Shown here: one piece after another, positions 10,928 to 20,945 of the stretch
How the letters are laid out: every line of letters starts with the position of its first letter
How positions within the stretch are numbered: position 1 is the first letter of the stretch
Assembly: GCA_031284485.1 (NCBI GenBank)
Contig: JAISZT010000098.1
Span: forward strand, 1-64,000
Length of the DNA stretch: 64,000 bases
Source: Desulfovibrio sp.
Lineage (GTDB): Bacteria > Desulfobacterota > Desulfovibrionia > Desulfovibrionales > Desulfovibrionaceae
Reading direction: 5' to 3'
Notes under the pieces: model-generated
Told to the model about the DNA's origin: nothing
What the model saw: the letters and a program-made list of their open reading frames with translations, nothing else
Database searches by the model: none
Translations under genes and position numbers: made by a program

Positions 10928-12244
10928 GTGGAACATAGTGTGGAAGAACTCTCACCCGTTAAAAAAAAGGTCATGATCACCGCCGCCCCGCAGGAAGTGG
11001 AAGCGGCCATTCTGGGCACGATCGCCCTGTACAGAACCTCCGTGCAGATGGACGGATTTCGCAAGGGCAAGGTTCCCGCTTCCGTTATTGAAAAGCGCTA
11101 TCGCCAGAAAGTTTATGAAGAGGCCCGCCAGAACCTTATCAACGCCCACCTTAACGAAGTCATGCAGGCGCTTGACGTCACGCCCGTGTCCGCCATAAAT
11201 ACGGACGGCGCGGGCGAGCTTGAGCGCGGCAGCCCCTATGCCTACAGCATCGAATTTGAGGTGCTTCCCGCTTTTGAACTGCCCGCGTACGAGGGGCTGG
11301 AAGTTGACCAGGAAAAAGTGGTCGTAAAAGACGAGGAAGTGGACGCCGTCATTGAGCGCGTCAGGCGCGACCGCGCGCAAATTGTGCCGGTGGACGGCGT
11401 TGGCCCGGCTGTTGACGGCCAGATAGTGAGCCTGGATTTTGCCGCCTATGAAAACGGTGAATTGCTGGAAGGCATAAAGGCGGAAAATTTTGATCTGCCC
11501 CTGGGGGAACGCCAGGCCCTCGAAGACTTTGAAAATTTGGTAAAAACCATACAGTACGGCCAGGAAGGCGAGGGGGAAATCAGTTTTCCCGAAGACTTTC
11601 TCGCCAGGGATCTCGCGGGCAAAACAGTGACCATGAAGGTGAAGGTGCACGCCATCAAGGAGCGCAAACTGCCCGAACTCAACGACGATCTGGCAAAAAG
11701 CCTTGGCGTGGACAGCATTGACCAGCTTAAGGAAAATATTGCCAAAAGCTACGTTCAAAGCCGCACCCGCCTGAACAAGGGCGTCGCCCAGAAAGCGCTG
11801 CTGGACCGCCTTTTGAAAACAACGGATTTTGTTCTGCCCGAAAGCATGGTGGAAACGCAGTTGAGCATGCTGATCGCCAAACGTAAAGATCGTATGGAGC
11901 GCATGGGAAAGAGCCTGGATTCGCTGGGGAAAAGCTATGAGGATTTGCGTGGAGAGCTGCTCCCGCAGGCGGAGGGGATAACGCGCTCCCAGGTGCTGCT
12001 GCTCGCCATCGCCAACAAGGAAGGACTTTCTGTGAGCGAGCAGGAAGTGGCTTTGCAGATTTTTCAGGCAAGCAGGGAAAGCGGCGATGATTATAAGGCC
12101 CTGCGCGAAAGCTATGAGCGCTCGGGCATGATATTCGCCCTGCGGGATCATTTGCTGGCCGACAAGGCCATGGACGCGGTGTACGACAAGGCAAGGGTTA
12201 CGGAAGTGGACGCTCTTGCGCCGGAAGCCGCATCCGGGGAATGA
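10928..12244 (+). CDS. tig: Trigger factor, ribosome-associated chaperone and prolyl isomerase
   Basis: This 438-residue protein binds the ribosome exit tunnel and shields nascent chains. The ribosome-docking signature GFRKGK is at residues 43-48, in the N-terminal domain; an FKBP-type isomerase domain follows at about 155-240 (motifs GQIVSLDF and FPEDF), then the helical chaperone arms. I place the start at GTG 10928 because AAGGAG lies 6 bases upstream and the protein then begins [14 protein letters not shown], as the family does; the frame is open to an earlier GTG at 10892 with no ribosome site. It heads a tig-clpP-clpX-lon cluster, a common arrangement linking folding and proteolysis. 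Confidence 0.95.
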   Translation: MEHSVEELSPVKKKVMITAAPQEVEAAILGTIALYRTSVQMDGFRKGKVPASVIEKRYRQKVYEEARQNLINAHLNEVMQALDVTPVSAINTDGAGELERGSPYAYSIEFEVLPAFELPAYEGLEVDQEKVVVKDEEVDAVIERVRRDRAQIVPVDGVGPAVDGQIVSLDFAAYENGELLEGIKAENFDLPLGERQALEDFENLVKTIQYGQEGEGEISFPEDFLARDLAGKTVTMKVKVHAIKERKLPELNDDLAKSLGVDSIDQLKENIAKSYVQSRTRLNKGVAQKALLDRLLKTTDFVLPESMVETQLSMLIAKRKDRMERMGKSLDSLGKSYEDLRGELLPQAEGITRSQVLLLAIANKEGLSVSEQEVALQIFQASRESGDDYKALRESYERSGMIFALRDHLLADKAMDAVYDKARVTEVDALAPEAASGE

Positions 12245-12289
12245 AATGTTGTTGAGCAAACAGACGTCGGCGCTGTCCGGGAGGCCATA

Positions 12290-12898
12290 ATGTCGTTAAT
12301 TCCAATGGTTATTGAAACAACTGGCCGCTCCGAGCGGGCCTATGACATCTATTCCCGCCTGCTGAAAGACCGCATCGTGCTGCTCGGCTCCGAGGTGAAC
12401 GACACGGTCGCCTCGCTCATCTGCGCGCAACTGCTTTTTCTGGAAGCCCAGGATCCTGAAAAGGAGATCAGCCTGTACATCAATTCTCCGGGCGGGTCGG
12501 TGACGGCAGGATTTGCCGTGTACGACACCATGCAATTCATTTCTTCCCCGGTGTCCACGGTCTGCATTGGCCGCGCGGCAAGCATGGGGGCTTTTTTGCT
12601 TGCGGCCGGCGCTCCAGGCATGCGTTTTGCATTGCCCAACAGTCAGATAATGATTCACCAGCCTTCGGGCGGGTTTCACGGTCAGGCTACGGATATCGAG
12701 ATTCACGCCAGGGAAGTGCTGCGCCTCAAGGAAAGACTGAACAGCATTCTGGCTGAAAACACAAAACGTCCGTACGGGGAAGTGGTCAGGGCCACGGAAC
12801 GCGATAATTTTTTAACATCCGCGGAGGCCCTGGAACTTGGCATTATTGACCGGGTGCTGGTTTCACGGCAGGATATGCTGCAAGAAAAAAACGGATGA
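12290..12898 (+). CDS. clpP: ATP-dependent Clp protease proteolytic subunit
   Basis: A 202-residue serine peptidase that assembles into the tetradecameric ClpP chamber in the cytosol and degrades substrates fed by ClpX or ClpA. The catalytic triad is visible: Ser98 in GRAASMG, His123 in MIHQPSGG and Asp172 in ERDNF. The oxyanion GG motif is in SPGGS at residues 66-70. Length is standard. It starts with a GGGAGG ribosome site, 45 bases after tig, and clpX begins 3 bases after its stop, so the two are almost certainly cotranscribed. Confidence 0.97.
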   Translation: MSLIPMVIETTGRSERAYDIYSRLLKDRIVLLGSEVNDTVASLICAQLLFLEAQDPEKEISLYINSPGGSVTAGFAVYDTMQFISSPVSTVCIGRAASMGAFLLAAGAPGMRFALPNSQIMIHQPSGGFHGQATDIEIHAREVLRLKERLNSILAENTKRPYGEVVRATERDNFLTSAEALELGIIDRVLVSRQDMLQEKNG

Positions 12899-12901
12899 CA
12901 T

Positions 12902-14182
12902 ATGGGCAAAATTAAAAAACCCGCCGAACCCCTGCGCTGCTCTTTTTGCGGACGCAGCGAACTGGAAGTGCGCAACCTTATCATGCAGGACGGCGCAAGC
13001 ATTTGTGACAGGTGCATTAACGAGTGCAGCAAGATTATCGCCCGCGACCAACTGCAAAGTCCGGCCGAGGGTGAGGAACGTCTGCTTTCGCCCCAGGAAA
13101 TCAAGGACCGTCTGGACGAGTACGTCATCGGCCAGCACGAGGCCAAAAAAATCCTCGCCGTGGCGGTGCACAACCACTACAAGCGCGTGTTTTACGCCAA
13201 CGCCATCGGTGACGACGTGGAACTGGACAAAAGCAACATCCTGCTTGTCGGGCCGTCGGGGAGCGGCAAAACCCTGCTGGCCAAAACGCTCGCCCGGGTG
13301 CTGCGCGTTCCTTTCGCCATTGCCGACGCCACCACGCTTACCGAGGCCGGGTACGTGGGCGAAGATGTGGAAAACATCCTTGTCCAGCTTGTGCAGAACG
13401 CGGACCACAACCTGGAGGCCGCAAGCAGGGGCATTATCTATATTGACGAGATAGACAAAATTTCCCGCAAGGGGGACGGCCCGTCAATCACCCGCGACGT
13501 GTCCGGCGAAGGCGTGCAGCAGGCCCTTCTGAAAATCATTGAAGGCACCGAGGCCAATATTCCTCCCAAGGGGGGGCGTAAGCATCCGCAGCAGGAATTC
13601 ATTCGCCTGAACACGTCCAATATTCTGTTTATTGTGGGCGGGGCCTTTGTGGGGCTGGACAAGATTGTGGAAACCCGCGTGAGCGGAGGTTCCATGGGCT
13701 TTGGGGCAAGGGTGCGGGCAAGCGGCGAGCTGTCCATGACCGACCTTCTGGACAAAATACACCCGCAGGATCTGGTGAAGTTTGGCCTGATTCCGGAATT
13801 TGTCGGGCGCATTCCCATTATTACCCATGTGGACGAACTGGACGAGGCCGACATGATACGCATTCTCACCGAGCCAAAGAACGCTCTGGTGCGGCAGTAT
13901 CAGAAACTTTTCGAGCTTGACAACGTGACGCTGCGTTTTACCCCCAACGCCCTCAACGCCATTGCGGCCAAGGCCATTGAACGCAAGACGGGCGCGCGCG
14001 GTCTGCGCAACGTGATTGAAAAAAATATGCTGGACATAATGTTCAAGCTGCCGTCCATGCCCAATGTGCGCGAATGTCTGATCAACAGCGCCGTGATTGA
14101 AAAAGGCAAGGAGCCTGTGCTGCTTTACGGCGACGGTACAGAGGTTGGCGACAGGTATGCGGCCGAGGACAAGGCGTCCTGA
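12902..14182 (+). CDS. clpX: ATP-dependent Clp protease ATP-binding subunit ClpX
   Basis: A 426-residue AAA+ unfoldase that recognises tagged proteins, unfolds them and threads them into ClpP. The N-terminal C4 zinc-binding domain uses Cys13, Cys16, Cys35 and Cys38. The AAA+ module shows Walker A GPSGSGKT at 117-124, Walker B IYIDEID at 179-185 and the ClpP-docking loop region further on. The start codon is 3 bases after the clpP stop, and the ribosome site overlaps the end of clpP, implying coupling. The length and motif order are standard. Confidence 0.97.
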   Translation: MGKIKKPAEPLRCSFCGRSELEVRNLIMQDGASICDRCINECSKIIARDQLQSPAEGEERLLSPQEIKDRLDEYVIGQHEAKKILAVAVHNHYKRVFYANAIGDDVELDKSNILLVGPSGSGKTLLAKTLARVLRVPFAIADATTLTEAGYVGEDVENILVQLVQNADHNLEAASRGIIYIDEIDKISRKGDGPSITRDVSGEGVQQALLKIIEGTEANIPPKGGRKHPQQEFIRLNTSNILFIVGGAFVGLDKIVETRVSGGSMGFGARVRASGELSMTDLLDKIHPQDLVKFGLIPEFVGRIPIITHVDELDEADMIRILTEPKNALVRQYQKLFELDNVTLRFTPNALNAIAAKAIERKTGARGLRNVIEKNMLDIMFKLPSMPNVRECLINSAVIEKGKEPVLLYGDGTEVGDRYAAEDKAS

Positions 14183-14194
14183 CGGGGTGTGGTT

Positions 14195-16630
14195 ATGCCT
14201 GTGATAAAGCATGTGGGAGTGTTTGTGGAATTTCCGGTGATGCCGTTGCGGGAAGTGGTGATGTTTCCCCGGGCCATCATGCCGCTTTTTGTGGGGCGCG
14301 AGGCCTCGATCAAGGCCATTGAATCGGCGCAGAATTCCTATGACAGGCAGATTTTTCTTGTGGCCCAGCGCAATCCCGAACTGGAAAAGCCCGCTGACGA
14401 CGACCTTTGCCCTGTAGGGGTTGTCAGCAGGGTATTGCAGATGTTGCGCCTGCCCGACGGCACCATCAAGGTGCTTTTTGAGGGGCTTTACCGGGCAAAA
14501 TGGGAGAATTTTCGCGATTCCGGGCCGTGCGCCGTCGTGCGGGTGCTCAGAATGCGGGAGAGACAGAGCCGCCTGGAAGAAAAGGACGCCTTGGTGCGGG
14601 CGGTGCATGAAGCCATGGAAGAATATGGAAAAGCCGCCAGGAAAATTCCCCAGGACGCCGTGCTTGCCATGCTGGGCCTGAGCGATCCCGGCCCGTTGGC
14701 GGACGCTGTGGCGTCCCATATCAAGGCGGATTATCGCAAAAAACAGGCTGTGCTGGAAAGCGAAGACGTTACCGAGCGCCTGGAACTGGCCTATGAGCTG
14801 CTTCAGGGCGAAATGACGCTGGCCTCTGTGGAAAAACGGATAAAAAACCGCGTTAAAGGCCAGATGGAGCGCAACCAGCGCGAATACTATCTCAACGAGC
14901 AGATCAAGGCCATCAACAAGGAAATGGGGCACGAGGAAGATCCGCGGACGGAAATGAACGAGCTTGAGCAGAAGATCAAAGCGCGTGACATGCCTGATGA
15001 GGCGCGGCGGAAAGCCTTGAGCGAGGTAAAAAAATTGCGCTCCATGTCGTCCACGGCGGCGGAATACACAGTGGTGCGCAATTATGTGGACTGGATTCTG
15101 GATCTGCCCTGGAATGATCTGAAACCCATTGATATTGATATTGAAAATGCGCGCGCCACCCTGGATGGGGACCATTACGGTCTGGACAAACCCAAGGAGC
15201 GCATTCTGGAATACCTGGCCGTGCAAAAACTTTCCCAGGGGCTGAAAGGGCCTATCCTGTGCTTTGTCGGCCCGCCGGGCGTGGGCAAGACATCCCTGGC
15301 AAAATCCGTCGCCAGGGCGACAGGGCGCGATTTTGTGCGGCTTTCCCTTGGCGGCGTGCGTGACGAGGCTGAAATTCGCGGGCACCGCCGCACCTATGTG
15401 GGGGCGCTGCCCGGTAAAATTATCCAGTCGCTCAAAAGGGTCAAGTTTAATAATCCGCTGTTCTGTCTGGATGAAATAGACAAATTGACCTCGGATTTTC
15501 GGGGCGATCCGGCCTCCGCCCTGCTGGAAGTGCTTGATCCTGAACAAAACAACACATTTATGGATCATTACCTGGATCTGGAATACGATCTTTCCAAAAT
15601 ATTTTTTATCACAACGGCCAATTCCCTGCACGGGATACCCGCGCCCTTGCTGGACCGGATGGAGATCATCGAGCTGTCAAGCTATCTTGAAACAGAAAAA
15701 CGGCATATCGCGCGGCGTTTTCTGGTCCCCCGGCAAATTGCCGAACACGGCCTCAAGGAGCACAACTTTCGTCTGTCCGAAAACGCGCTGCTTGAAATTA
15801 TCCGCGCCTACACCCGCGAAGCCGGGGTTCGCAATCTGGAACGGGAAATTGCCGCCCTGTGCCGCAAGACGGCCATTCGCCTTGTGGAAGAGGACAATCT
15901 TGAAAAATGCGTCGCCATTTCCCGCCAGAACCTGGGAACGCTTCTCGGCGTAAAAAAATATCGCCATGAGGAGCGCGAGGACAAGCCGCAGGTGGGTGTT
16001 TGCGCGGGGCTTGCCTACAATCAGCGCGGCGGCGAAATTTTGCTTGTGGAAACCTCTCTGATGAGCGGTTCCGGCCATGTCGTCACAACCGGACAGCTTG
16101 GCGAGGTCATGACGGAGTCGGCCAAGGCCGCTTTGTCCTACGTGCGGTCACGGGCCGACCTGCTGGGGCTGGACGCGCGTTTTTACCGCAAGGTGGACAT
16201 ACACGTGCATGTGCCCTCCGGGGCCACGCCAAAGGACGGCCCCTCGGCCGGCATTACTCTGGCCACATCCATCTCCTCGGCCCTGCTCGGCATCCCTGTG
16301 CGCAACGATGTGGCCATGACCGGTGAAATTTCTCTGCGGGGCCGTGTTCTGCCCATCGGCGGCCTGCGGGAAAAACTGCTGGCCGCGCGGCGCAGCGGCA
16401 TAAGACGCGTCATCATGCCCCGCGACAATGAAAAAGACCTGAAAGAAGTGCCGGATGAGGTGCTCAGGGATCTGGAACTGATCTTTGTGGAGCATGTGGA
16501 CGAAGTGCTGCCGCAGGCGCTGGACGCCGATGCCGGGGAAATTTTTTCCGGGCGTCCGGCTGCCCGCCCGATCTGTTCTTCCCTGCGCAGCGACAAAGGG
16601 GACAGCGCCGAAAATCAGACGGCGCAGTGA
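14195..16630 (+). CDS. lon: Lon ATP-dependent protease
   Basis: An 811-residue homohexameric cytosolic protease of the LonA type. Domains in order: N-terminal LAN substrate-recognition domain, coiled region, AAA+ module with Walker A GPPGVGKT at 359-366 and Walker B FCLDEIDK, and the C-terminal protease domain with the Ser-Lys dyad Ser684 (PKDGPSAG) and Lys727 (REKLLAA). I chose ATG 14195, 12 bases after the clpX stop with GGGG 7 bases before it; an in-frame GTG at 14189 is possible. The last ~35 residues are a polar tail beyond the conserved fold. It converges with queC, with only 2 bases between stops and no visible terminator. Confidence 0.96.
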   Translation: MPVIKHVGVFVEFPVMPLREVVMFPRAIMPLFVGREASIKAIESAQNSYDRQIFLVAQRNPELEKPADDDLCPVGVVSRVLQMLRLPDGTIKVLFEGLYRAKWENFRDSGPCAVVRVLRMRERQSRLEEKDALVRAVHEAMEEYGKAARKIPQDAVLAMLGLSDPGPLADAVASHIKADYRKKQAVLESEDVTERLELAYELLQGEMTLASVEKRIKNRVKGQMERNQREYYLNEQIKAINKEMGHEEDPRTEMNELEQKIKARDMPDEARRKALSEVKKLRSMSSTAAEYTVVRNYVDWILDLPWNDLKPIDIDIENARATLDGDHYGLDKPKERILEYLAVQKLSQGLKGPILCFVGPPGVGKTSLAKSVARATGRDFVRLSLGGVRDEAEIRGHRRTYVGALPGKIIQSLKRVKFNNPLFCLDEIDKLTSDFRGDPASALLEVLDPEQNNTFMDHYLDLEYDLSKIFFITTANSLHGIPAPLLDRMEIIELSSYLETEKRHIARRFLVPRQIAEHGLKEHNFRLSENALLEIIRAYTREAGVRNLEREIAALCRKTAIRLVEEDNLEKCVAISRQNLGTLLGVKKYRHEEREDKPQVGVCAGLAYNQRGGEILLVETSLMSGSGHVVTTGQLGEVMTESAKAALSYVRSRADLLGLDARFYRKVDIHVHVPSGATPKDGPSAGITLATSISSALLGIPVRNDVAMTGEISLRGRVLPIGGLREKLLAARRSGIRRVIMPRDNEKDLKEVPDEVLRDLELIFVEHVDEVLPQALDADAGEIFSGRPAARPICSSLRSDKGDSAENQTAQ

Positions 16631-16632
16631 TT

Positions 16633-17283
16633 TCAATTTTCAATAATGCCGATTGCCCCTAGGGCCTCGTTGCGTTCGGTGCAGGCCCCGCATTTGCCGC
16701 AGGGTTCTTCCTGATCCTTGTAGCACGTTCTGGTCAATTGCCACGGCACCCCCAGGGTCTGACCCATAGCCGCGATGTCCTTTTTGTTGATGTTCACAAA
16801 GGGCGCCAGCAGGTGAACCCTGCCGTCCGAACTGCGGCTGATTGTTTCCGCGGCGGCTCTGATGAACGGTTCCCGGCAGTCCGGGTAGATGTGGGAATCG
16901 CCGGAATGAACGCCGATAAGCACGGTCCGCGCCCCCACGCTTTCAGCGTAGCCCGCGGCCACCGACAGAAACATGAGGTTGCGCCCCGGCACGACCGTGA
17001 GTTTCATGTTCCCGGCATTGTAATGCCCCTCGGGGATGTCGCCGCCGCTTGTGAGCAGGGCGCTTTTGAAGGCTTCAAACGCGCCGGTCATGTCGACAAC
17101 GCGATGTTCCGCGGCGTTGTTCATGTGAGCCATGATTTTGTCACAGGCCTTGAGTTCGTAACGGTTGTGTTTTGATCCGTATCGGAAACTCATGGCTGTC
17201 ACATGATCAAATTGCGCGGCGGCCTGAAACAGCAGCGTAGTGCTGTCCATGCCTCCGCTGAAAAGTACGACGGCCTTGTTCAT
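16633..17283 (-). CDS. queC: 7-cyano-7-deazaguanine synthase
   Basis: This 216-residue enzyme converts 7-carboxy-7-deazaguanine to preQ0 using ATP and ammonia, in the queuosine tRNA-modification pathway. The N-terminal PP-loop SGGMDST is at residues 9-15. The C-terminal zinc site is complete: Cys187, Cys195, Cys198 and Cys201 (CGKCGAC). Its start overlaps the stop of the upstream ABC ATPase gene by 4 bases, so it is translated as the last gene of the minus-strand operon. No other queuosine gene is in the window. Confidence 0.95.
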   Translation of the reverse strand: MNKAVVLFSGGMDSTTLLFQAAAQFDHVTAMSFRYGSKHNRYELKACDKIMAHMNNAAEHRVVDMTGAFEAFKSALLTSGGDIPEGHYNAGNMKLTVVPGRNLMFLSVAAGYAESVGARTVLIGVHSGDSHIYPDCREPFIRAAAETISRSSDGRVHLLAPFVNINKKDIAAMGQTLGVPWQLTRTCYKDQEEPCGKCGACTERNEALGAIGIIEN

Positions 17284-18257
17284 TGCCCGTCTCCGCCGAG
17301 CCAGCAGGCCGTGCGGCGTTGTCCGTCGGCGGCCGTGGGCGGGGCCTGTCGCGCGCAGCGCGTTTGCGCCCTGGGGCAGCGCGGATGAAAGGCGCAGCCG
17401 GGCGGCATCCCGGCCAGCGAAGGCACAGTGCCTTCAATAGCGGTCAGACGGCCGGAATCGCCGCGCCGGCTTTTTGCCGCGCAGGCCATCAGGCCGATGC
17501 TGTACGGATGCTTCGGCGATGCGAAAAATTCCCGGGCAGGGGCGTATTCCACAAGGCGTCCGGCATACATGACGCCCACAAAATCCGCCACCTGCGCCAC
17601 TACGGCAAGGTCGTGCGTAATCAGCAAAACCGCCATGCCCCGCTGCCGCGTCCGCTCGAGGATCAGCCGCAGAATCTGTCCCTGAATAGTGGCGTCCAGG
17701 GCTGTGGTGGGTTCGTCAGCCAGAAGTATGTCCGGTTTGCAGGCAAGGGCCATGGCTATCATGACGCGCTGGCGCATGCCGCCGGAAAGCTGGTGGGGGT
17801 AGTCGTCGTAACGGCTGCGGGGAGAGGGTATCCCCACATCGCCGAAAAGCCGCTCCGTTTCTTTTCGCGCCTCATCACGCGTCATGTTCAGGTGAAGGCG
17901 CAACGGTTCGGCTACCTGCTCTCCCACGGTAAGCACGGGATTGAGCGATGTCATCGGTTCCTGAAAAATCATGCCGATTTTGTGCCCGCGAATGCCGCGC
18001 AGGGCTTTTTCCGGCAGGGCAAGCAGATCTGTTCCACGCAGGATGACCCGGCCGCCTGTTTTTGCCGAGCCTGGCATAAGGCGCAGAATGGCGCGCGCGG
18101 TGAGACTTTTGCCGCAGCCGGATTCTCCCACAAGGCAGGTGACGACGCCGGGCTGGAGAATGAGGTTGACCTTGTGGACGGCGGACAGACGCTTTGGGCC
18201 GGAAACGAAATCTACAGAAAGGTCGTCCAGACGGAGCAGGGGGGGGGATGTTTGCAT
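17280..18257 (-). CDS. Oligopeptide/dipeptide-type ABC transporter ATP-binding protein
   Basis: A 325-residue ATPase of the OppD/DppD family, which powers peptide or nickel import. Walker A GESGCGKS is at 44-51, the Q-loop glutamine at about 99, the signature LSGGMRQR at 157-164, Walker B ILLADEP at 177-183, and the C-terminal oligopeptide-type extension carries the cysteine motif [14 protein letters not shown]. No permease, binding protein or OppF-type partner is next to it; it sits between mlaA and queC, overlapping queC by 4 bases. Its partners must be encoded elsewhere, or it is an orphan subunit. Family assignment is firm; the substrate cannot be told. Confidence 0.9.
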   Translation of the reverse strand: MQTSPPLLRLDDLSVDFVSGPKRLSAVHKVNLILQPGVVTCLVGESGCGKSLTARAILRLMPGSAKTGGRVILRGTDLLALPEKALRGIRGHKIGMIFQEPMTSLNPVLTVGEQVAEPLRLHLNMTRDEARKETERLFGDVGIPSPRSRYDDYPHQLSGGMRQRVMIAMALACKPDILLADEPTTALDATIQGQILRLILERTRQRGMAVLLITHDLAVVAQVADFVGVMYAGRLVEYAPAREFFASPKHPYSIGLMACAAKSRRGDSGRLTAIEGTVPSLAGMPPGCAFHPRCPRAQTRCARQAPPTAADGQRRTACWLGGDGQ

Positions 18258-18272
18258 GGGACGCGCGAAAGT

Positions 18273-19091
18273 CTACCGTTTTACCTGGACATTGCGAAAA
18301 TTGAGATATGCCTCACGCATGCTGATATACGGGTCTACAGCGGCGTTTCTCAAATCGATGTAAATCGGCAGCACATCGTCCAGGGCGTTGAAGCGCAGGC
18401 CAAGTTCTGAGCCGGCGGCCAATTCCCAGGGGTAGACGTAAAAAAACGGGTCGGTAAAGAGATCTCCCCCGCGTCCCAGGGTGTCGCGCGCGGAACTGGG
18501 GCCGATGAAGGGCCAGACTATGTAAAATCCGTGGCCGATGCCCCACCGGCCGAGTGTCTGGCCAAAATCTTCACCGCTCGGGTCAACAGGCACAATGGTT
18601 TTTTTGTCTTTGGCCACATTGGCAAAGCCAAGCGTGGTTGTGGTATTGATGATAAAACGTCCGAATTCAACCCCGGCCTCCAAAAAACGGAACTGGAGGA
18701 TATTGTTTATAAAACGCGTGGGAAAAAGCAGATTGTAAAAAAAGTTTTTGAACCCGTCGTGCAACTGATGCGGCATAACGGCGGCATAGGCGTCGTATGC
18801 GGGCCTGGCGACATGCAGATAAAAAACATCGTTGAAACGGAACCAGAAACGGTTCCATGGCTCAAAAGGATCCGCCACGCCCGAACCGGGCGTGGCGTCG
18901 TAGTCATCAAGGGTGTCCGACACTTCCATGCCGTTTTGCGGGCGAACCGTGATGGCGCCCGGCGGCAGGGCGGGGCTTGCGCCATAAACCGCGGAAGGCG
19001 TCGGCCTCGCCGCGGAGGAGGAAGCGCCGACGACGTCTGCGGCGAAAATCAGCGTCAGTGCGCAGAGCGGGGCGCAGAGGCTGCTTTTCAT
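18273..19091 (-). CDS. mlaA: MlaA/VacJ-family outer-membrane phospholipid transport protein
   Basis: A 272-residue protein of the MlaA family, which extracts mislocalised phospholipid from the outer leaflet of the outer membrane and hands it to MlaC. The family core is clear from FEPWNRFWFRFND near residue 75 through GRWGIG, GFYIVWP and the downstream DPF region. The N-terminus has a hydrophobic signal-like segment (residues 5-24) but I cannot find a lipobox cysteine at its end; E. coli MlaA is a lipoprotein, so here it may be held by its own membrane-embedded helices. It starts 1 base before the mlaC stop region, at the end of the mlaEFDCA run. Confidence 0.9.
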   Translation of the reverse strand: MKSSLCAPLCALTLIFAADVVGASSSAARPTPSAVYGASPALPPGAITVRPQNGMEVSDTLDDYDATPGSGVADPFEPWNRFWFRFNDVFYLHVARPAYDAYAAVMPHQLHDGFKNFFYNLLFPTRFINNILQFRFLEAGVEFGRFIINTTTTLGFANVAKDKKTIVPVDPSGEDFGQTLGRWGIGHGFYIVWPFIGPSSARDTLGRGGDLFTDPFFYVYPWELAAGSELGLRFNALDDVLPIYIDLRNAAVDPYISMREAYLNFRNVQVKR

Positions 19092-19709
19092 TTATTTACG
19101 CACTTCCAGAACTTTGGATTTCACACGCTCAATGAGTTGATCCGGCGTGGCGCTGTTCAGAATATCCTGAAACTGCGTGCGGTAATTCATGACCAGGCTG
19201 ACGTTTTCAATCAGCACGTCATAAACGTGCCAAGCGCTGCCTTTGGGCAGCATGCGGTAGGATACCGGCACTTTTTTGCCGTCTTTCATGGTAATTACAG
19301 TACGAATTTCTGTCCGGTCTCCGGAAGGAGAACGCGTTTCGCCAACGTACGCCACCTGTTCGCCGTTGTATCCGTCAATTTTATTTACGTAGGTGTTGAT
19401 CAGCAGGTCGGCAAAGGCGTCGCTGAATCTGCTCTGTTGATCCGGGCTGAATGTGCGCCAGCGCGCGCCTACCGTTCTTGAAGAAAATTCTTTGAAGTCA
19501 AATATGTGTAATACTTCATCTTCTATTTGCCGACGCAGTGGCCCCCGTTTCGCCGGGTTAACGTAGTCGGGATTTTTAATGCTGTTCAAAATGCGTGTTG
19601 TGGATATTTCCAGCGACTGGAGAGCCGGGGAAGGGGCAGGCGTCTGCGGCGTCGACGCAAGGCAGGGAGCGGCAAACAGAAGTCCGAGGACAAGCGCTAT
19701 ACTTTTCAT
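19092..19709 (-). CDS. mlaC: MlaC-type periplasmic phospholipid-binding protein
   Basis: A 205-residue Ttg2D/MlaC family protein that shuttles phospholipids across the periplasm between MlaA and the MlaFED complex. A signal peptide spans about residues 1-18 (cleavage likely after CLA). The family regions FDFKEFSSRTVG, WRTFSPDQQ, VPVSYRM and WHVYDVLIENVSL are visible. Its start overlaps mlaD by 4 bases and its stop abuts mlaA. Confidence 0.93.
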   Translation of the reverse strand: MKSIALVLGLLFAAPCLASTPQTPAPSPALQSLEISTTRILNSIKNPDYVNPAKRGPLRRQIEDEVLHIFDFKEFSSRTVGARWRTFSPDQQSRFSDAFADLLINTYVNKIDGYNGEQVAYVGETRSPSGDRTEIRTVITMKDGKKVPVSYRMLPKGSAWHVYDVLIENVSLVMNYRTQFQDILNSATPDQLIERVKSKVLEVRK

Positions 19710-20158
19710 TTCACACCCCCAAAAGCGTATTTGCCGATCATGGCTTCAATGTCCACCGCGGATTCCGTTTCCTGAATGGCTTCGCCGAAAGCAAGCTCCC
19801 TGTCCGAGCCGCCTCTGGAAAGGCTGATATATTTGTCGCCGATCAGGCCGCTGGTTTTGATCGAGGCGACGCTGTCGTCTGTAAGATGGAGGTTTTCATT
19901 GAGTCTCAAACGCACCACAGCCTGGGTGCGCAAGGGGTCCGGGTCAAGTGTGATGCTTGTTACGCGCCCCACCGGCACGCCCGCCATTTCAACATCCGCG
20001 CCCACCCGCAGGCCGGAAATTGATTCAAAGCGGGCGGAAAGTTCAAAGCCCTGATTTGCAAAGAATTCCATACGGCCAAGCTTGATGGTCAGCCAGGCTA
20101 CGCAGACAAGCCCCAGCAGGACAAATATGCCCACTGCCGTTTCACGAAAGTTGTTCAT
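19706..20158 (-). CDS. mlaD: MCE-domain protein MlaD, lipid-transport tunnel subunit
   Basis: A 150-residue inner-membrane-anchored protein with one N-terminal transmembrane helix (about residues 8-27) and a single MCE domain (about 38-115; GLRVGADVEMAGVPVGRV). MlaD rings bind lipid and connect MlaE to MlaC. It is shorter than E. coli MlaD (183) because the C-terminal tail is reduced. It overlaps mlaC by 4 bases. Confidence 0.94.
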   Translation of the reverse strand: MNNFRETAVGIFVLLGLVCVAWLTIKLGRMEFFANQGFELSARFESISGLRVGADVEMAGVPVGRVTSITLDPDPLRTQAVVRLRLNENLHLTDDSVASIKTSGLIGDKYISLSRGGSDRELAFGEAIQETESAVDIEAMIGKYAFGGVK

Positions 20159-20189
20159 AAGGTTAGTTTATTCCTTTGGTTTCAAACTT

Positions 20190-20936
20190 TCAAGCGCCGG
20201 CTTCCCGTCGCATGAACTGACGCAGATAGGGGTGCGCGCTCGCTTCCAGTGCCTCCAGTGATCCTGCAAAAATTGTTCCACCATCCTTGATTACCAGTAT
20301 ATGCTGCGCTATGGCCCGCAGGCTTGCCAAATCATGGCTTACGACAACAAGCGTCATGTCGGCATAGTGTTCGTGCATGGAGAGCAGCAGTTCGTCCATA
20401 CGGGCGGCCGTAATGGGGTCAAGGCCGGATGTGGGCTCGTCGCAGAGCAGAACGCGGGGTTCGGTTATTATCGCCCGCGCAAGACCGGCGCGTTTGCGCA
20501 TGCCGCCGGAAAGCTGGTTGGGATAAAAATCGGCAAAGTCCTCAAGGCCGACCATACGCAGCACACGCAGCGCCGCTTCGCGCAGAAGCTGTTTTGACAT
20601 GCTGAGGTGTTCGCTCAGGGGGAGGGCCACATTGCGGGCAAGTGAAAGCGCCCCCAGAAGCGCGCCATCCTGAAAAAGCACCCCCATCCGGCGGCGGGTT
20701 CCGCGAAATTCCGCGGGGCTCAGGGCAAAAAGATCCTTGCCGCCAATCAGCACCGAGCCGGAAAGGGGCCGGGAAAGGCCGATGATCTGCCTGAGCAGGG
20801 TTGATTTGCCGCAGCCGGAGCCGCCCAGGATTACGGAAATTTTTCCCGCGGGCAGCACGGCGTTGATATCCCGCAATACGGTAAAGTCGCCGTAGCCGGC
20901 AGTCAGCGATTTGAATTCAATCTCCCAGGCCCGCAT
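20190..20936 (-). CDS. mlaF: MlaF, ATPase of the Mla phospholipid transporter
   Basis: A 248-residue ABC ATPase. Walker A GGSGCGKST is near residue 38, the signature LSGGMRKRAGLARA and Walker B VLLCDEPTSGLD are intact, and the H-loop histidine is in VVVSHDLA. The order in this operon is mlaE then mlaF, the reverse of E. coli. No STAS-domain MlaB gene is present nearby. It starts 9 bases after the mlaE stop. Confidence 0.93.
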   Translation of the reverse strand: MRAWEIEFKSLTAGYGDFTVLRDINAVLPAGKISVILGGSGCGKSTLLRQIIGLSRPLSGSVLIGGKDLFALSPAEFRGTRRRMGVLFQDGALLGALSLARNVALPLSEHLSMSKQLLREAALRVLRMVGLEDFADFYPNQLSGGMRKRAGLARAIITEPRVLLCDEPTSGLDPITAARMDELLLSMHEHYADMTLVVVSHDLASLRAIAQHILVIKDGGTIFAGSLEALEASAHPYLRQFMRREAGA

Positions 20937-20945
20937 GAGTGTTGC

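Noticed and set aside
10952-12259. A 435-residue minus-strand frame over tig
   Set aside because: It is the shadow of trigger factor; no family features are seen.
13484-15631. A 715-residue minus-strand frame over clpX-lon
   Set aside because: It is antisense to well-supported genes with intact catalytic motifs, and has no recognisable product.
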